Below are positions 16,665 through 24,600 of a stretch of 64,000 nucleotides of DNA, piece by piece. Both the position numbers and the translations under genes were made by a program. Within the stretch, counting starts at the first letter, position 1. Every line of letters begins with the position of its first letter. Source of the stretch: Streptomyces sp. 2114.4 (GTDB lineage Bacteria > Actinomycetota > Actinomycetes > Streptomycetales > Streptomycetaceae); the NCBI RefSeq assembly GCF_900187385.1, contig NZ_FYEY01000001.1, positions 3,782,001 to 3,846,000 on the forward strand, read 5' to 3'. The notes under the pieces are model-generated. The model was not told the DNA's origin, ran no database searches, and worked only from the letters and a program-made list of their open reading frames with translations.

Positions 16665-17360
16665 ATGCGTACGTCCCGGATTCGTAGCGCCGCCCTGGCC
16701 GCCGTCACCGCCGCGCTGGCGCTGGGCCTGACCGCCTGCAACGGCGCCGACGGCGGCACGAAGGCGGCGGGTGGCGACAACGCCGCCGGCAGCGCGCAGA
16801 GCCAGTCCGCGTCCGGCGGGGGCGGCACGGGCGGCGCGGAGCAGGCCAACGGCGGCGGTGACACCAAGGGGAGCGCGCGCTCGACGACCGCCTCGGGCGG
16901 GACGGGCGAGGTCGCGGGCAAGGGCACCACGGCCGCCGCCGGGCAGTGCCGCGGCGACGAGATGCTGCTCACCGCGGTGCACCGGTTCGCCGGGCAGCAG
17001 GGCGACCACCTGCTGGTCACCGCGACGAACAAGGGCACCAAGCCCTGCTGGGTCACCTCCTACCCGGCCGTGAAGCTCGGCGAAGCCGAGGGCACCGCAC
17101 TGCCGCACTCGAAGAAGGACAACCCCGGCGGCGGCAAGCACCTCACGCTCCAGCCCGGCGGCAAGGCATACACCGCGGTGAACCTCTTCGACTACGGCTC
17201 GAAGCACCAGACGGCACAGTCGTTCGCCCTCGCGCTGCGCGGCGCGGACGGCCACACCGGCCCCTCCTACTCCGTCGCCCTCAGCGGCGCCAAGCAGCAG
17301 TTCAGCTGGAACGAGGCCGATGTGCTGAACTGGAGCACCACGAAGCCGTACAACTTCTGA
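16665..17360 (+). CDS. DUF4232-type lipoprotein
   Basis: 231 aa from the ATG at 16665. A signal peptide with lipobox LTAC (Cys about 25) is followed by a Gly/Ser/Ala-rich linker (residues about 26-85) and a C-terminal DUF4232-like beta domain: QCRGDEMLLTAVHRFAGQQG, LLVTATNKGTKPCWVTSYPA, and LQPGGKAYTAVNLFDYGSK. Extracellular, lipid-anchored. Ligand unknown. The build matches the lipoprotein at 17934, so they may be a duplicated pair with divergent end domains. Confidence 0.82.
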   Translation: MRTSRIRSAALAAVTAALALGLTACNGADGGTKAAGGDNAAGSAQSQSASGGGGTGGAEQANGGGDTKGSARSTTASGGTGEVAGKGTTAAAGQCRGDEMLLTAVHRFAGQQGDHLLVTATNKGTKPCWVTSYPAVKLGEAEGTALPHSKKDNPGGGKHLTLQPGGKAYTAVNLFDYGSKHQTAQSFALALRGADGHTGPSYSVALSGAKQQFSWNEADVLNWSTTKPYNF

Positions 17361-17933
17361 GGGCAGGGTTTCGCGTCAGGCGGTGGTGCGCGCCGCGGCG
17401 AGGTCGAGGGCGATGTCGGTGATCATGACTTCCGGCCGCCGATCAGCTTGCGGCGGGCCGACCGTACGGCTCCCGGGTTCCCGCCGGGAAGCCGCGGGCA
17501 CCACCGGGCTTTCCCTGTCCCGGCGTGCCCCGACGTACGCGGCGCCCTGGGTAGAGCGCACACCTGCATGGCGAAGTCCGGCTTCGACTACCCGGACGCC
17601 CTGCAACGCCTCGAGGACAACCTCGCCCGCACGGCCGCACGTTCCCCGGAAGCCGCCCCGGCACCGACCCCGGACGCCGGCACGACGACCGGCTGACCAC
17701 CGGCTGACCACCGGCTGCGACCGGCTGACCACCGGCTGCGACCGGCTGAGGCGGAGATCGCCCACGGAGGCGCACGCCGCCCGTCACGCTGTCGTCGGCG
17801 GCACGCACCCCGCGGCTGGTGCGCCGCGGTGTGCCATCGCGGCGCATTAGCCCCCCGTTAGCGAAACGCCAACAGGATCTCGAAAACTGATGGTGCTTCA
17901 GACGCAGGACGAGCGAACAGAGCAACAGGAGTC
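17361..17933. other. intergenic region with tandem repeats
   Basis: No complete gene. A short plus-strand frame ending at 17696 (FDYPDALQRLEDNLARTA) could be a peptide or a gene scrap. Contains the ACCGGCTG repeat cluster. Confidence 0.4.
17688..17748. repeat. six copies of ACCGGCTG
   Basis: ACCGGCTG starts at 17688, 17699, 17710, 17720, 17731 and 17741, spaced 10-11 bp, i.e. on one face of the helix. Could be simple slippage or a protein-binding array. Confidence 0.55.
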
Positions 17934-18572
17934 ATGATGAACGCCGCCACCACCAACCGCTTCCGCGGCCGCGCCGGCCGCCGCATCGCCACCGCCATCG
18001 TCGTCGCGGCGGCGCTGGGCCTGGGGGCCACGGCGTGCGGGGAGGGCTCCAAGGCGGCGGGTGCCGCCGGGTCCTCGGGCTCTTCGGCCGCGGCCGGCTC
18101 GCAGCAGGCCTCGCCCCAGGCCTCGCCCCCGGCCGGGTCCACGGGCGGATCCTCCTCGGGCCAGTCCGGCTCGCAGGGGCAGAACGGCGGCACGTCCGCC
18201 ACGGCGTCGTCCGCCGCGAAGGCGGGCAGCGGGTCCGGCTCAGGCGGGGGCGGCCATGCCCAGGCGGGTAACCGCCGCACGATCGTCGGCAAGCTGGAGT
18301 ACCTTGCGCCCGGCAAGCTGATCGTCAAGCCGCAGAGCGGCGGCATGGACCAGGCGTTCTTCGTCGCCAACGCCACCACGGTCCTCGGCGCGGCCGCGAT
18401 CTGCTCCGGCGACGGGGGCAGTGTGTCCATGGGCGGGGACGGCTACGGCACCGCGAAGTGCACCGTGGAGCAGCTGGAGAAGGCCGCGAAGACCGGCAGC
18501 GTGACCGTCCGCGTCACCATGGACCGCAAGTCCGGCGCCGCCGAGACGGTCGAGGAGAAGTACCACCCGTAA
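17934..18572 (+). CDS. hypothetical lipoprotein with Ser/Gly-rich linker
   Basis: 212 aa. Signal sequence with lipobox ATAC (Cys about 35), a long Ser/Gly/Ala/Gln linker (residues about 40-108), then a small beta domain (RTIVGKLEYLAPGKLIVKPQ, then FVANATTVLGAAAIC and VTVRVTMDRKSGAAETVEEK) resembling OB/DUF5666-like surface domains. Two Cys in the domain may pair. Strong hairpin terminator follows. Function unknown. Confidence 0.75.
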   Translation: MMNAATTNRFRGRAGRRIATAIVVAAALGLGATACGEGSKAAGAAGSSGSSAAAGSQQASPQASPPAGSTGGSSSGQSGSQGQNGGTSATASSAAKAGSGSGSGGGGHAQAGNRRTIVGKLEYLAPGKLIVKPQSGGMDQAFFVANATTVLGAAAICSGDGGSVSMGGDGYGTAKCTVEQLEKAAKTGSVTVRVTMDRKSGAAETVEEKYHP

Positions 18573-18582
18573 GCCCTGCACC

Positions 18583-18621
18583 GTGCGCCCCGTAGGCCCC
18601 TTCCCGGCCTACGGGGCGCAC
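18583..18621. terminator. perfect 16-bp stem terminator
   Basis: GTGCGCCCCGTAGGCC and GGCCTACGGGGCGCAC pair perfectly around a 7-nt loop, 10 bp after the lipoprotein stop. No U-tract, as usual in Streptomyces. Confidence 0.8.
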
Positions 18622-18671
18622 GGCCATGCCCGGCGGCCACAGGCAATCACCGGTCAAGGTGCGGAAAGGCG

Positions 18672-18734
18672 CACGTACGGCCCCCGCGGAGACACGTACG
18701 GCCCCCGCGGCGACACGTACGGCCCCCGCGGACA
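18672..18734. repeat. three 21-bp tandem repeats
   Basis: Three head-to-tail copies of CACGTACGGCCCCCGCGG plus 3 variable bases, starting at 18672, 18693 and 18714, about 55 bp before the PadR operator. Two helical turns per unit. Confidence 0.7.
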
Positions 18735-18787
18735 TCTGCCAGGGCTCCGCACCCTCCCGCACCGCACTCCGGCACCGCCCGTTCCAC

Positions 18788-18822
18788 TACCTTGCAGTGC
18801 ATGACTCATGCTGTGTAAGGTA
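18788..18822. promoter_or_regulatory. PadR operator candidate
   Basis: TACCTTGCA (18788-18796) faces TGTAAGGTA (18814-18822), arms differing at one base, ending 6 bp before the padR-like start. TACCTT/AAGGTA half-sites also resemble promoter elements; autoregulation is inferred. Confidence 0.55.
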
Positions 18823-18828
18823 CTGGCC

Positions 18829-19176
18829 ATGGAGGAAGCACCCACCCCCCGCGCCCAGTGGCTACGCGGGGTGCTGGATATGTGCCTGTTGGCCTTGATG
18901 GCGGAGGCGCCGGTCTACGGCTACGAGATGACCGTCCGGCTCGCAGAGGCCGGGCTCGACGTCGCGGACGGCTCGATCTACCCGGCGCTGGCACGCCTGC
19001 GTAAACGCGAGCTGGTCGAGGTCGAACGCCGCAGCGGGGACGGGGGTCCTGCCCGTACCTACTACAGCCCCAGCCAGGCAGGCCTGCAGATGCTCCGGTC
19101 GTGGGGCCGCGACTGGAGCGAATTCGCCACGAGCATCGGCTCCATCATCAGCCAGACGACGCGGGAGGAATCATGA
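18829..19176 (+). CDS. PadR-family transcriptional regulator
   Basis: 115 aa from the ATG at 18829. Classic PadR N-terminal winged helix: WLRGVLDMCLLALMAEAPVY, GYEMTVRLAEAGLDVADGSI, YPALARLRKRELVEVERR, then ARTYYSPSQAGLQML. Short subfamily-1 type. Its stop overlaps the start of the membrane protein gene by 4 nt, a common PadR arrangement in which the regulator controls its own operon. Confidence 0.9.
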   Translation: MEEAPTPRAQWLRGVLDMCLLALMAEAPVYGYEMTVRLAEAGLDVADGSIYPALARLRKRELVEVERRSGDGGPARTYYSPSQAGLQMLRSWGRDWSEFATSIGSIISQTTREES

Positions 19177-19916
19177 CGCTGACGGTCGAGGACGCGATAC
19201 ACCAGGCCACGGAGACCTGGCGGCGCCTCGGAATCGAAAACGATGCGACGGACGAGATGGCCGAGGAGCTGGCAGCGGACCTGGCCGCCGCCGACTCCGA
19301 CGGCCGGTCGGTCACCGACTACATCGGCGGTGACATCGACGCGCTGGCCACCTCCTGGGCGGTCGAACGCGGTCTGCTGCCCACCCGCCCGCGCCTGAAG
19401 GAGACCGCCGCGGCGGCGGCCAGGGGCGCCGCCGTACCTGCCGTTGTCGCCGTCATCCTCTGGTGGGCAGGGATGCCCGGTGGTCTCCTCGACCGCGACA
19501 GTGAAGCGATGACCACGCAGCTGCACGGGCCGCCGGTGTGGGAGGTGCACCACTACCCCAATCCCGGCACTCCGTTGATGTGGGTGGGCTGGGCCGTGTG
19601 CCTGCTTGCCGCTTTCTTCTGGGTCCGGTCCACCGTGGCCGCGGAGCTCCAGCGCCAGCACGACCCCGCACGCGAAGTGACCGTGCGGGCCCTGACCAAG
19701 GCCCTTCCCCTCATTCTCCTGGCAGCGGTCCTGCTGGGCACCGCGATCAACCTCCTCGGGGGTTACGCGTTTTCGTACTTCCAGGTCATCGTCACCGTCC
19801 TGGTCGCGCCGGTCGCCATGCTCGGCGCCGTCGCAGCCGGCGCCGCCTGGGTCCGGGACCGCACCTGCCCGCCGCTGAACGCTTCCCGGTTGAAGTATCG
19901 GCTGCCGGCTGCCTGA
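19173..19916 (+). CDS. membrane protein coupled to PadR
   Basis: 247 aa from the ATG at 19173, which overlaps the padR-like stop. The N-terminal soluble region (residues 1-85; AIHQATETWRRLGIENDATD, then EMAEELAADLAAADSDGRS) resembles the HAAS-type domain often paired with PadR. About four membrane helices follow (PAVVAVILWWAGM, WVGWAVCLLAAFFWV, ALPLILLAAVLLGTAINLLG, VIVTVLVAPVAMLGAVAAG). Probably a signalling or stress membrane component; precise role unknown. Confidence 0.75.
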   Translation: MTLTVEDAIHQATETWRRLGIENDATDEMAEELAADLAAADSDGRSVTDYIGGDIDALATSWAVERGLLPTRPRLKETAAAAARGAAVPAVVAVILWWAGMPGGLLDRDSEAMTTQLHGPPVWEVHHYPNPGTPLMWVGWAVCLLAAFFWVRSTVAAELQRQHDPAREVTVRALTKALPLILLAAVLLGTAINLLGGYAFSYFQVIVTVLVAPVAMLGAVAAGAAWVRDRTCPPLNASRLKYRLPAA

Positions 19917-20025
19917 GCCGGTTCTCTTCGGCGGCCCGGTCTCGGCCCTGCCCGGAAGACGGAAAGCACCCCTCCCGCTCGATTTCCGATCCCGCCTGCG
20001 CATCCCGTTCCCCGCCCCCTAGTTG

Positions 20026-20050
20026 AGGCCCAGGTCAGCGACCTGGGCCT
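20026..20050. terminator. hairpin before the T7SS island
   Basis: AGGCCCAGGTC-AGC-GACCTGGGCCT: perfect 11-bp stem, 3-nt loop, then TGTTCGTT. It isolates the PadR operon from the secretion island. Confidence 0.75.
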
Positions 20051-20264
20051 TGTTCGTTGGCCGGATCGGAACGTCATGCCCGGCGAGCGCACCCTGCCGG
20101 TCGGCACCTCGCCCGCGAAGGGCGCGCGCGACGGATGCAGCGCTCCCGCCGGCTTTCGTCACCGTTCCGCAACAGCCGTGAACCGCCCCGGAAGATGCCC
20201 CGTACAGCCACGTGTGTGCGGCCCCAGCGGGCCGCGGCGATACGCAGCGAGGGAAGGAATCGGC

Positions 20265-20564
20265 ATGGCCGGCGGCAACATCAAGATCAGCCCGGACGAG
20301 ATGCGGGAGGCGGCGACCTGGCTGCAGAACCAGAAGGAGCAGATGCAGCAGAGCCTCCACGAGGCCAACACCAAGATGGACGAGATGGTCGAGGCGGCCT
20401 ACGCGACGCCGGGCTCGGAGACCAAGTTCCGTCCGTACTGGGAGGAGTACAAGAACGGCACCGAGAAGGCGATCGAGGGCCTGCAGGGCGTCAGCGAGTT
20501 CATCAAGCAGGTCGCCGACGCGTTCGTCGACACCGACGACCAGACGGCCGGCTCCATCGGCTGA
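20265..20564 (+). CDS. WXG100-like type VII secretion protein
   Basis: 99 aa from the ATG at 20265 (GGAAGGA upstream). Helical-hairpin protein: EMREAATWLQNQKEQMQQSL and a second helix (WEEYKNGTEKAIEGLQGVSE) joined near YATPGSETKFRP, with a C-terminal helix ending DAFVDTDD that offers a YxxxD-like tail. Length and layout fit the ESAT-6/WXG100 superfamily although a strict WxG is not present. First gene of the island; likely a secreted partner or chaperone of the RHS toxin. Confidence 0.75.
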   Translation: MAGGNIKISPDEMREAATWLQNQKEQMQQSLHEANTKMDEMVEAAYATPGSETKFRPYWEEYKNGTEKAIEGLQGVSEFIKQVADAFVDTDDQTAGSIG

Positions 20565-20640
20565 AGCTCCCCCGCATCGTCCGGCCCCGCTCTCCCTGTG
20601 AGGGCGGGGCCGGGCGGCTGGGACAAGAGAGGAGACACCG

Positions 20641-20955
20641 ATGGGCAACATCAGCGTGCCTGTGCAGGACCTGAAGGACACCGTCAAGGAGCTCCAGAAC
20701 ATCGGGGAACTGATCGGGAACTCCGCGACGCTCTACAACGCCACCGGCGGCGCGGGGGACTTCAAGAGCCTGGCCGGCGACAGCACGCTCGCGGACGCCC
20801 TCGACGCGTTCGACAAGGCGTGGGTGGCAGGTCACGAGCGGGTTCACGACAACGTGAAGACGTTCGCCGACAACACGGACACGATCGCCGAGAACTTCAC
20901 GCAGACGGACGACGAGACCATCAAGTCGCTGGACGAAGACCAGCAGGACGCGTGA
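20641..20955 (+). CDS. second WXG100-like small protein
   Basis: 104 aa, GAGGAG 7 nt before the ATG. Two long helices (VPVQDLKDTVKELQNIGELI and STLADALDAFDKAWVAGHER, continuing VHDNVKTFADNTDTIAENF) around a glycine-rich turn (ATGGAGDFKS). It follows the first small protein by 76 bp and precedes the 226-aa gene by 32 bp. As in ESX loci, the two small proteins may form a heterodimer that guides export; inferred from size and position. Confidence 0.72.
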   Translation: MGNISVPVQDLKDTVKELQNIGELIGNSATLYNATGGAGDFKSLAGDSTLADALDAFDKAWVAGHERVHDNVKTFADNTDTIAENFTQTDDETIKSLDEDQQDA

Positions 20956-20987
20956 CGGAGGAACGTCGCGCCGAAGGGAACAGCGCC

Positions 20988-21668
20988 ATGTCGGAACCGA
21001 CCACGGAGCAGCCGGAGGCGGCCGCGCCCGCGGAGTACAGCCTGAGGTTCCCCGATTCGTGGTGGCATCTCGACCTCGACCCGAGCACCCGGGACGCGTC
21101 GATCCGCCGCCGCATCGAGGCACAGGTGGAGAAGGCCCCCCAGCTCACCCGCGAACAGGTGGACGGGCTGATCCGCAACACCCGGCGCATCGCCCGCGAA
21201 GCGCACGCACAGGGTGCGCTGCGGGCATCGGGCATGCTCAGGATCCTGCGTGCGGGCAGCGGTCCACTGGTGCTCAGCGCCACGACGGTGGTGCTGCGGA
21301 TCACCGTTCCCGAGGAGGAGTCGGAGGATCTGGCGGACCTCGTCATGGCCGCCGGCGTGCAGCTCGGCACCGACGCGGAGGGCAGCGGACTGCCGCCCGG
21401 CGAGGTGGAGTTGGTGGAACTGCCGCATGCCGGGGCGGCCGGGCGGATCTCCCGCATCGAGGACGTGGACTACCAGGGGAAGCGGGTTCCCACCGCGGTG
21501 CGGCACACCCTCGTCCCGGTGCCCCACACCCACGACTACCTGGTGATCGCCAGCTCCACTCCCAACGTGGATCTGGCGGAGCAGTTCTACGAGGTCTTCG
21601 ACGCGATCGCGGAGTCGCTCCGCTTCGACGGCCAGGCCGACACGAGCGACGCAGAACAGGGAAAGTGA
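20988..21668 (+). CDS. 226-aa T7SS-associated protein
   Basis: Starts at the ATG at 20988. An N-terminal segment with YSLRFPDSWWHLDLDPSTRD is followed by a helical part (RRRIEAQVEKAPQLTREQVD), then a beta-rich half (VVLRITVPEEESEDLADLVM; RISRIEDVDYQGKRVPTAVR; HDYLVIASSTPNVDLAEQFY). The last part reads like a PsbP/MOG1 or EspG-like chaperone fold. It ends 10 bp before the RHS gene and is probably its dedicated chaperone or adaptor; that is inference. Confidence 0.65.
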   Translation: MSEPTTEQPEAAAPAEYSLRFPDSWWHLDLDPSTRDASIRRRIEAQVEKAPQLTREQVDGLIRNTRRIAREAHAQGALRASGMLRILRAGSGPLVLSATTVVLRITVPEEESEDLADLVMAAGVQLGTDAEGSGLPPGEVELVELPHAGAAGRISRIEDVDYQGKRVPTAVRHTLVPVPHTHDYLVIASSTPNVDLAEQFYEVFDAIAESLRFDGQADTSDAEQGK

Positions 21669-21678
21669 GGTCGCGGCC

Positions 21679-24600
21679 ATGGCGCGTCCAGCGGTGTCCG
21701 ATTGGGAAGACGTCTTCGGGTTCTCGGACGACCCGACCCCCGGCGATGCGGACATGCTCGGCGATCTAGCCCGCCAGTACCGCTCCGTCGCCGACAACGC
21801 GGGCGATGCCCTGCCCCTCGTCTCCGGCCTGGAGGGCAACCAGGTCGGCGAGGGCAAGACGATGGACAAACTCCGGGACAAGCTGGGCGACCTGGCCAAC
21901 CAGGTCCGCAAGTTGCACAGTTCCTACGACCAGGCAGCCGGCGCCCTGGACACGTACGTGAACTCGCTGCGCGACCAGCAGCACAACGCCGACAAAGCCC
22001 TGGAGAAGGGCCGCGAGGCCAAGGACCGGCTCGAATCGGCCACCGACGTGGTCAAAGCGGCCGGCGCCGACATCAGCAGGCTCGACGGCGAGAAGCACCC
22101 GCCGGACGACAAGGAAGCACGCGCCAGCACCCGCCGCGCCCTCGAAGAGGCCCACAGCAAGCAGTCGGGAGCCCAGGCGCAGGCCGACGACGCCCAGGCC
22201 GACCTCGACGCGGCCCGCATGCTCGCCGAGGACGCCCGCCAGGTCCGCGAGGAGGACGCCGCCACCGCCGCCCAGAAACTGGACGACGCGAGGGACGAGT
22301 CGGTCGCGGGCTACAGCCTCTGGGACAAGATCAAGAAGGCGTTCAGCAAGGCCCTCGCCATCATCAGCGCCGTGCTGGGTGTGCTGGCGCTGCTGATACC
22401 CGGTCTGCAAGGACTCGGGATCGCGCTCACCATCGGGGCCGTCGTCGCCGGCGCGGCATCACTGGGCATCAATATGTCGATCATGGCCGAGACCGGCGAC
22501 TGGGACATCGGCGAGATCGTCCTCGGCGTCGTCGGCCTGGTCGCGGGCGGCGGCGCGCTCCTCAAGGGGCTCGGAAGCGTCGGCTCGGCGCTCAAGGGCA
22601 TCAAGCCCGGCGCGATGAAGAACATCGGGTCCAGCGCGATGAAGAACCTCGGGTCCGGCTCCACCCGTTCCGTCAGCCGGGAGGCGGTCGGCAAGAAGTG
22701 CGCGACCGACCCGGTCGACGTGGCCACCGGCGAAATGCTGCTGATGCAGACCGACCTGGAACTGCCGGGCGTGCTGCCGCTGGCTCTCACGCGGACGCAT
22801 CTGTCGACCTACCGTTACGGGCAGTTCTTCGGTCCCTCCTGGGCCTCCACGCTGGACGAACGCCTTGAGGTCGACGACCGGGGCCGGGCGTGGTGGGCGC
22901 GCGAGGACGGGTCGATCCTGACCTACCCGCGGCTCCCCGAGACCGGCTCCGTGGACGACCTGGTGTGGCCCGACGAAGGCCCCCGCCTGCCGCTGGCGGC
23001 CGAGGAGACGGCCGAGGGCGAGGTCGCCTTTGTCGTCCGCGAGCCGCGCGCCGGCCTCGTCCACCACTTCGCGGACCGCGCCACGGACGGCGCCGACGAG
23101 ACCCGCGTGCACTGGCTGACCCGCTGGCACGACCGCAACGACAACGAGGTGCGGATCGAGCGGGAGGCGGACGGCTCCCCGACGGCGATGGTCCACTCCG
23201 GCGGCTACCGCGTGGAGCTGAACTGCGTCGCCGGACTGCTCCTTGACGCCTCCGTGGTCACGCCCGAGGGCCCCGTCGAGGTGACGTCCTACGAACGCGA
23301 CACGGACGGCAACCTCAGCCACATCGTCGACTCCTCCGGCAAGGCCCTGGTGTTCGGCTACGACGAGCACTCCCGCATCACCTCCTGGACCGACCGGAAC
23401 GACTCCACGTACCGGTACGTCTACGACGAGACCCACCGCGTCACCGAGACCATCGGCCCCGACGGGCACCTGTCCTCGCAGTGGTCCTACGACCCGGCCG
23501 AGCAGCGCACCCACTACACCGACTCCACCGGTGCCACCACCACTTATCAGCTCAACGATCTGCACCAGGTCGTCGCCGAGACCGACCCGCTGGGGCACAC
23601 CACCCACTCCGAGTGGGACCGCTACGACCACCTCCTCGCCCACACCGACGCACTGGGCAGCACCACCCGCTACGAGTGGGATGCAGGGGAGAGCCTGACC
23701 CTCATCGAGCAGCCCGACGGCGGCCGCACCCAAGTCGGCTACAACGCGCTGCACCTGCCCACGGAGATCGTGCTGCCCGGCGGGGCGGTGCAGCAGCTGG
23801 AGTACGACGCCCGCGGCAACCGCACCGCGGCCACCGCCCCCGACGGTGCCGTCACCCGCTACACCCACGCGCCCACCGGCGCTGTGGCGACCCTCACCGA
23901 AGCCGACGGCGCGCAGCGGAGCATCGACACCGACCCTGCCGGTCTGCCGGTCCGCGTGGTCGACGCGCTGGGGGCGGAGACGAGGTGCACGCGCGACGCC
24001 TTCGGCCGTCCGACCACGGTCACCGACGCCCTCGGCGGCGTCACCCGGCTGGAGTGGACGGTCGAGGGCCTGCTGTCCCGCCGCACCGCATCGGACGGCA
24101 GCGTCGAGGAGTGGCGCTGGGACGGGGAAGGCAACTGCCTCTCCCACACCGACCCGGCCGGCGGCACCACCGCCATGCGCTACACCCACTTCGACCTGCT
24201 CGCCGAGCGCACCACCCCTGACGGCGTCACCCACGCCTTCGCCTACGACACCGAGCTGCACCTCACGCAGGTCACCAACCCTCAGGGCCTGACCTGGAAC
24301 TACAGCTACGACCGCGCCGGACGGCCGGTCGGCGAGTCGGACTTCGACGGGCGCACCGTCACCTACGCCTACGACGCGGCCGGCCGGCTGACGTCCCACA
24401 CCACCCGGTCCGGTGCGGAGATCCGCTTCGAGCGGGACGCGGTCGGCCGGGTCACGGCCAAGGACGCCGCCGGGGCGGTCACCCGCTACACCCACGACGC
24501 GCTCGGACGGCTGACCCGTGCCGAGAGCCCGCAGTCCGTGCTGGAGCTGGCCTACGACGCGGGCGGGCGGCTGCTGTCGGAGACCGTCGACGGGCGCGCC

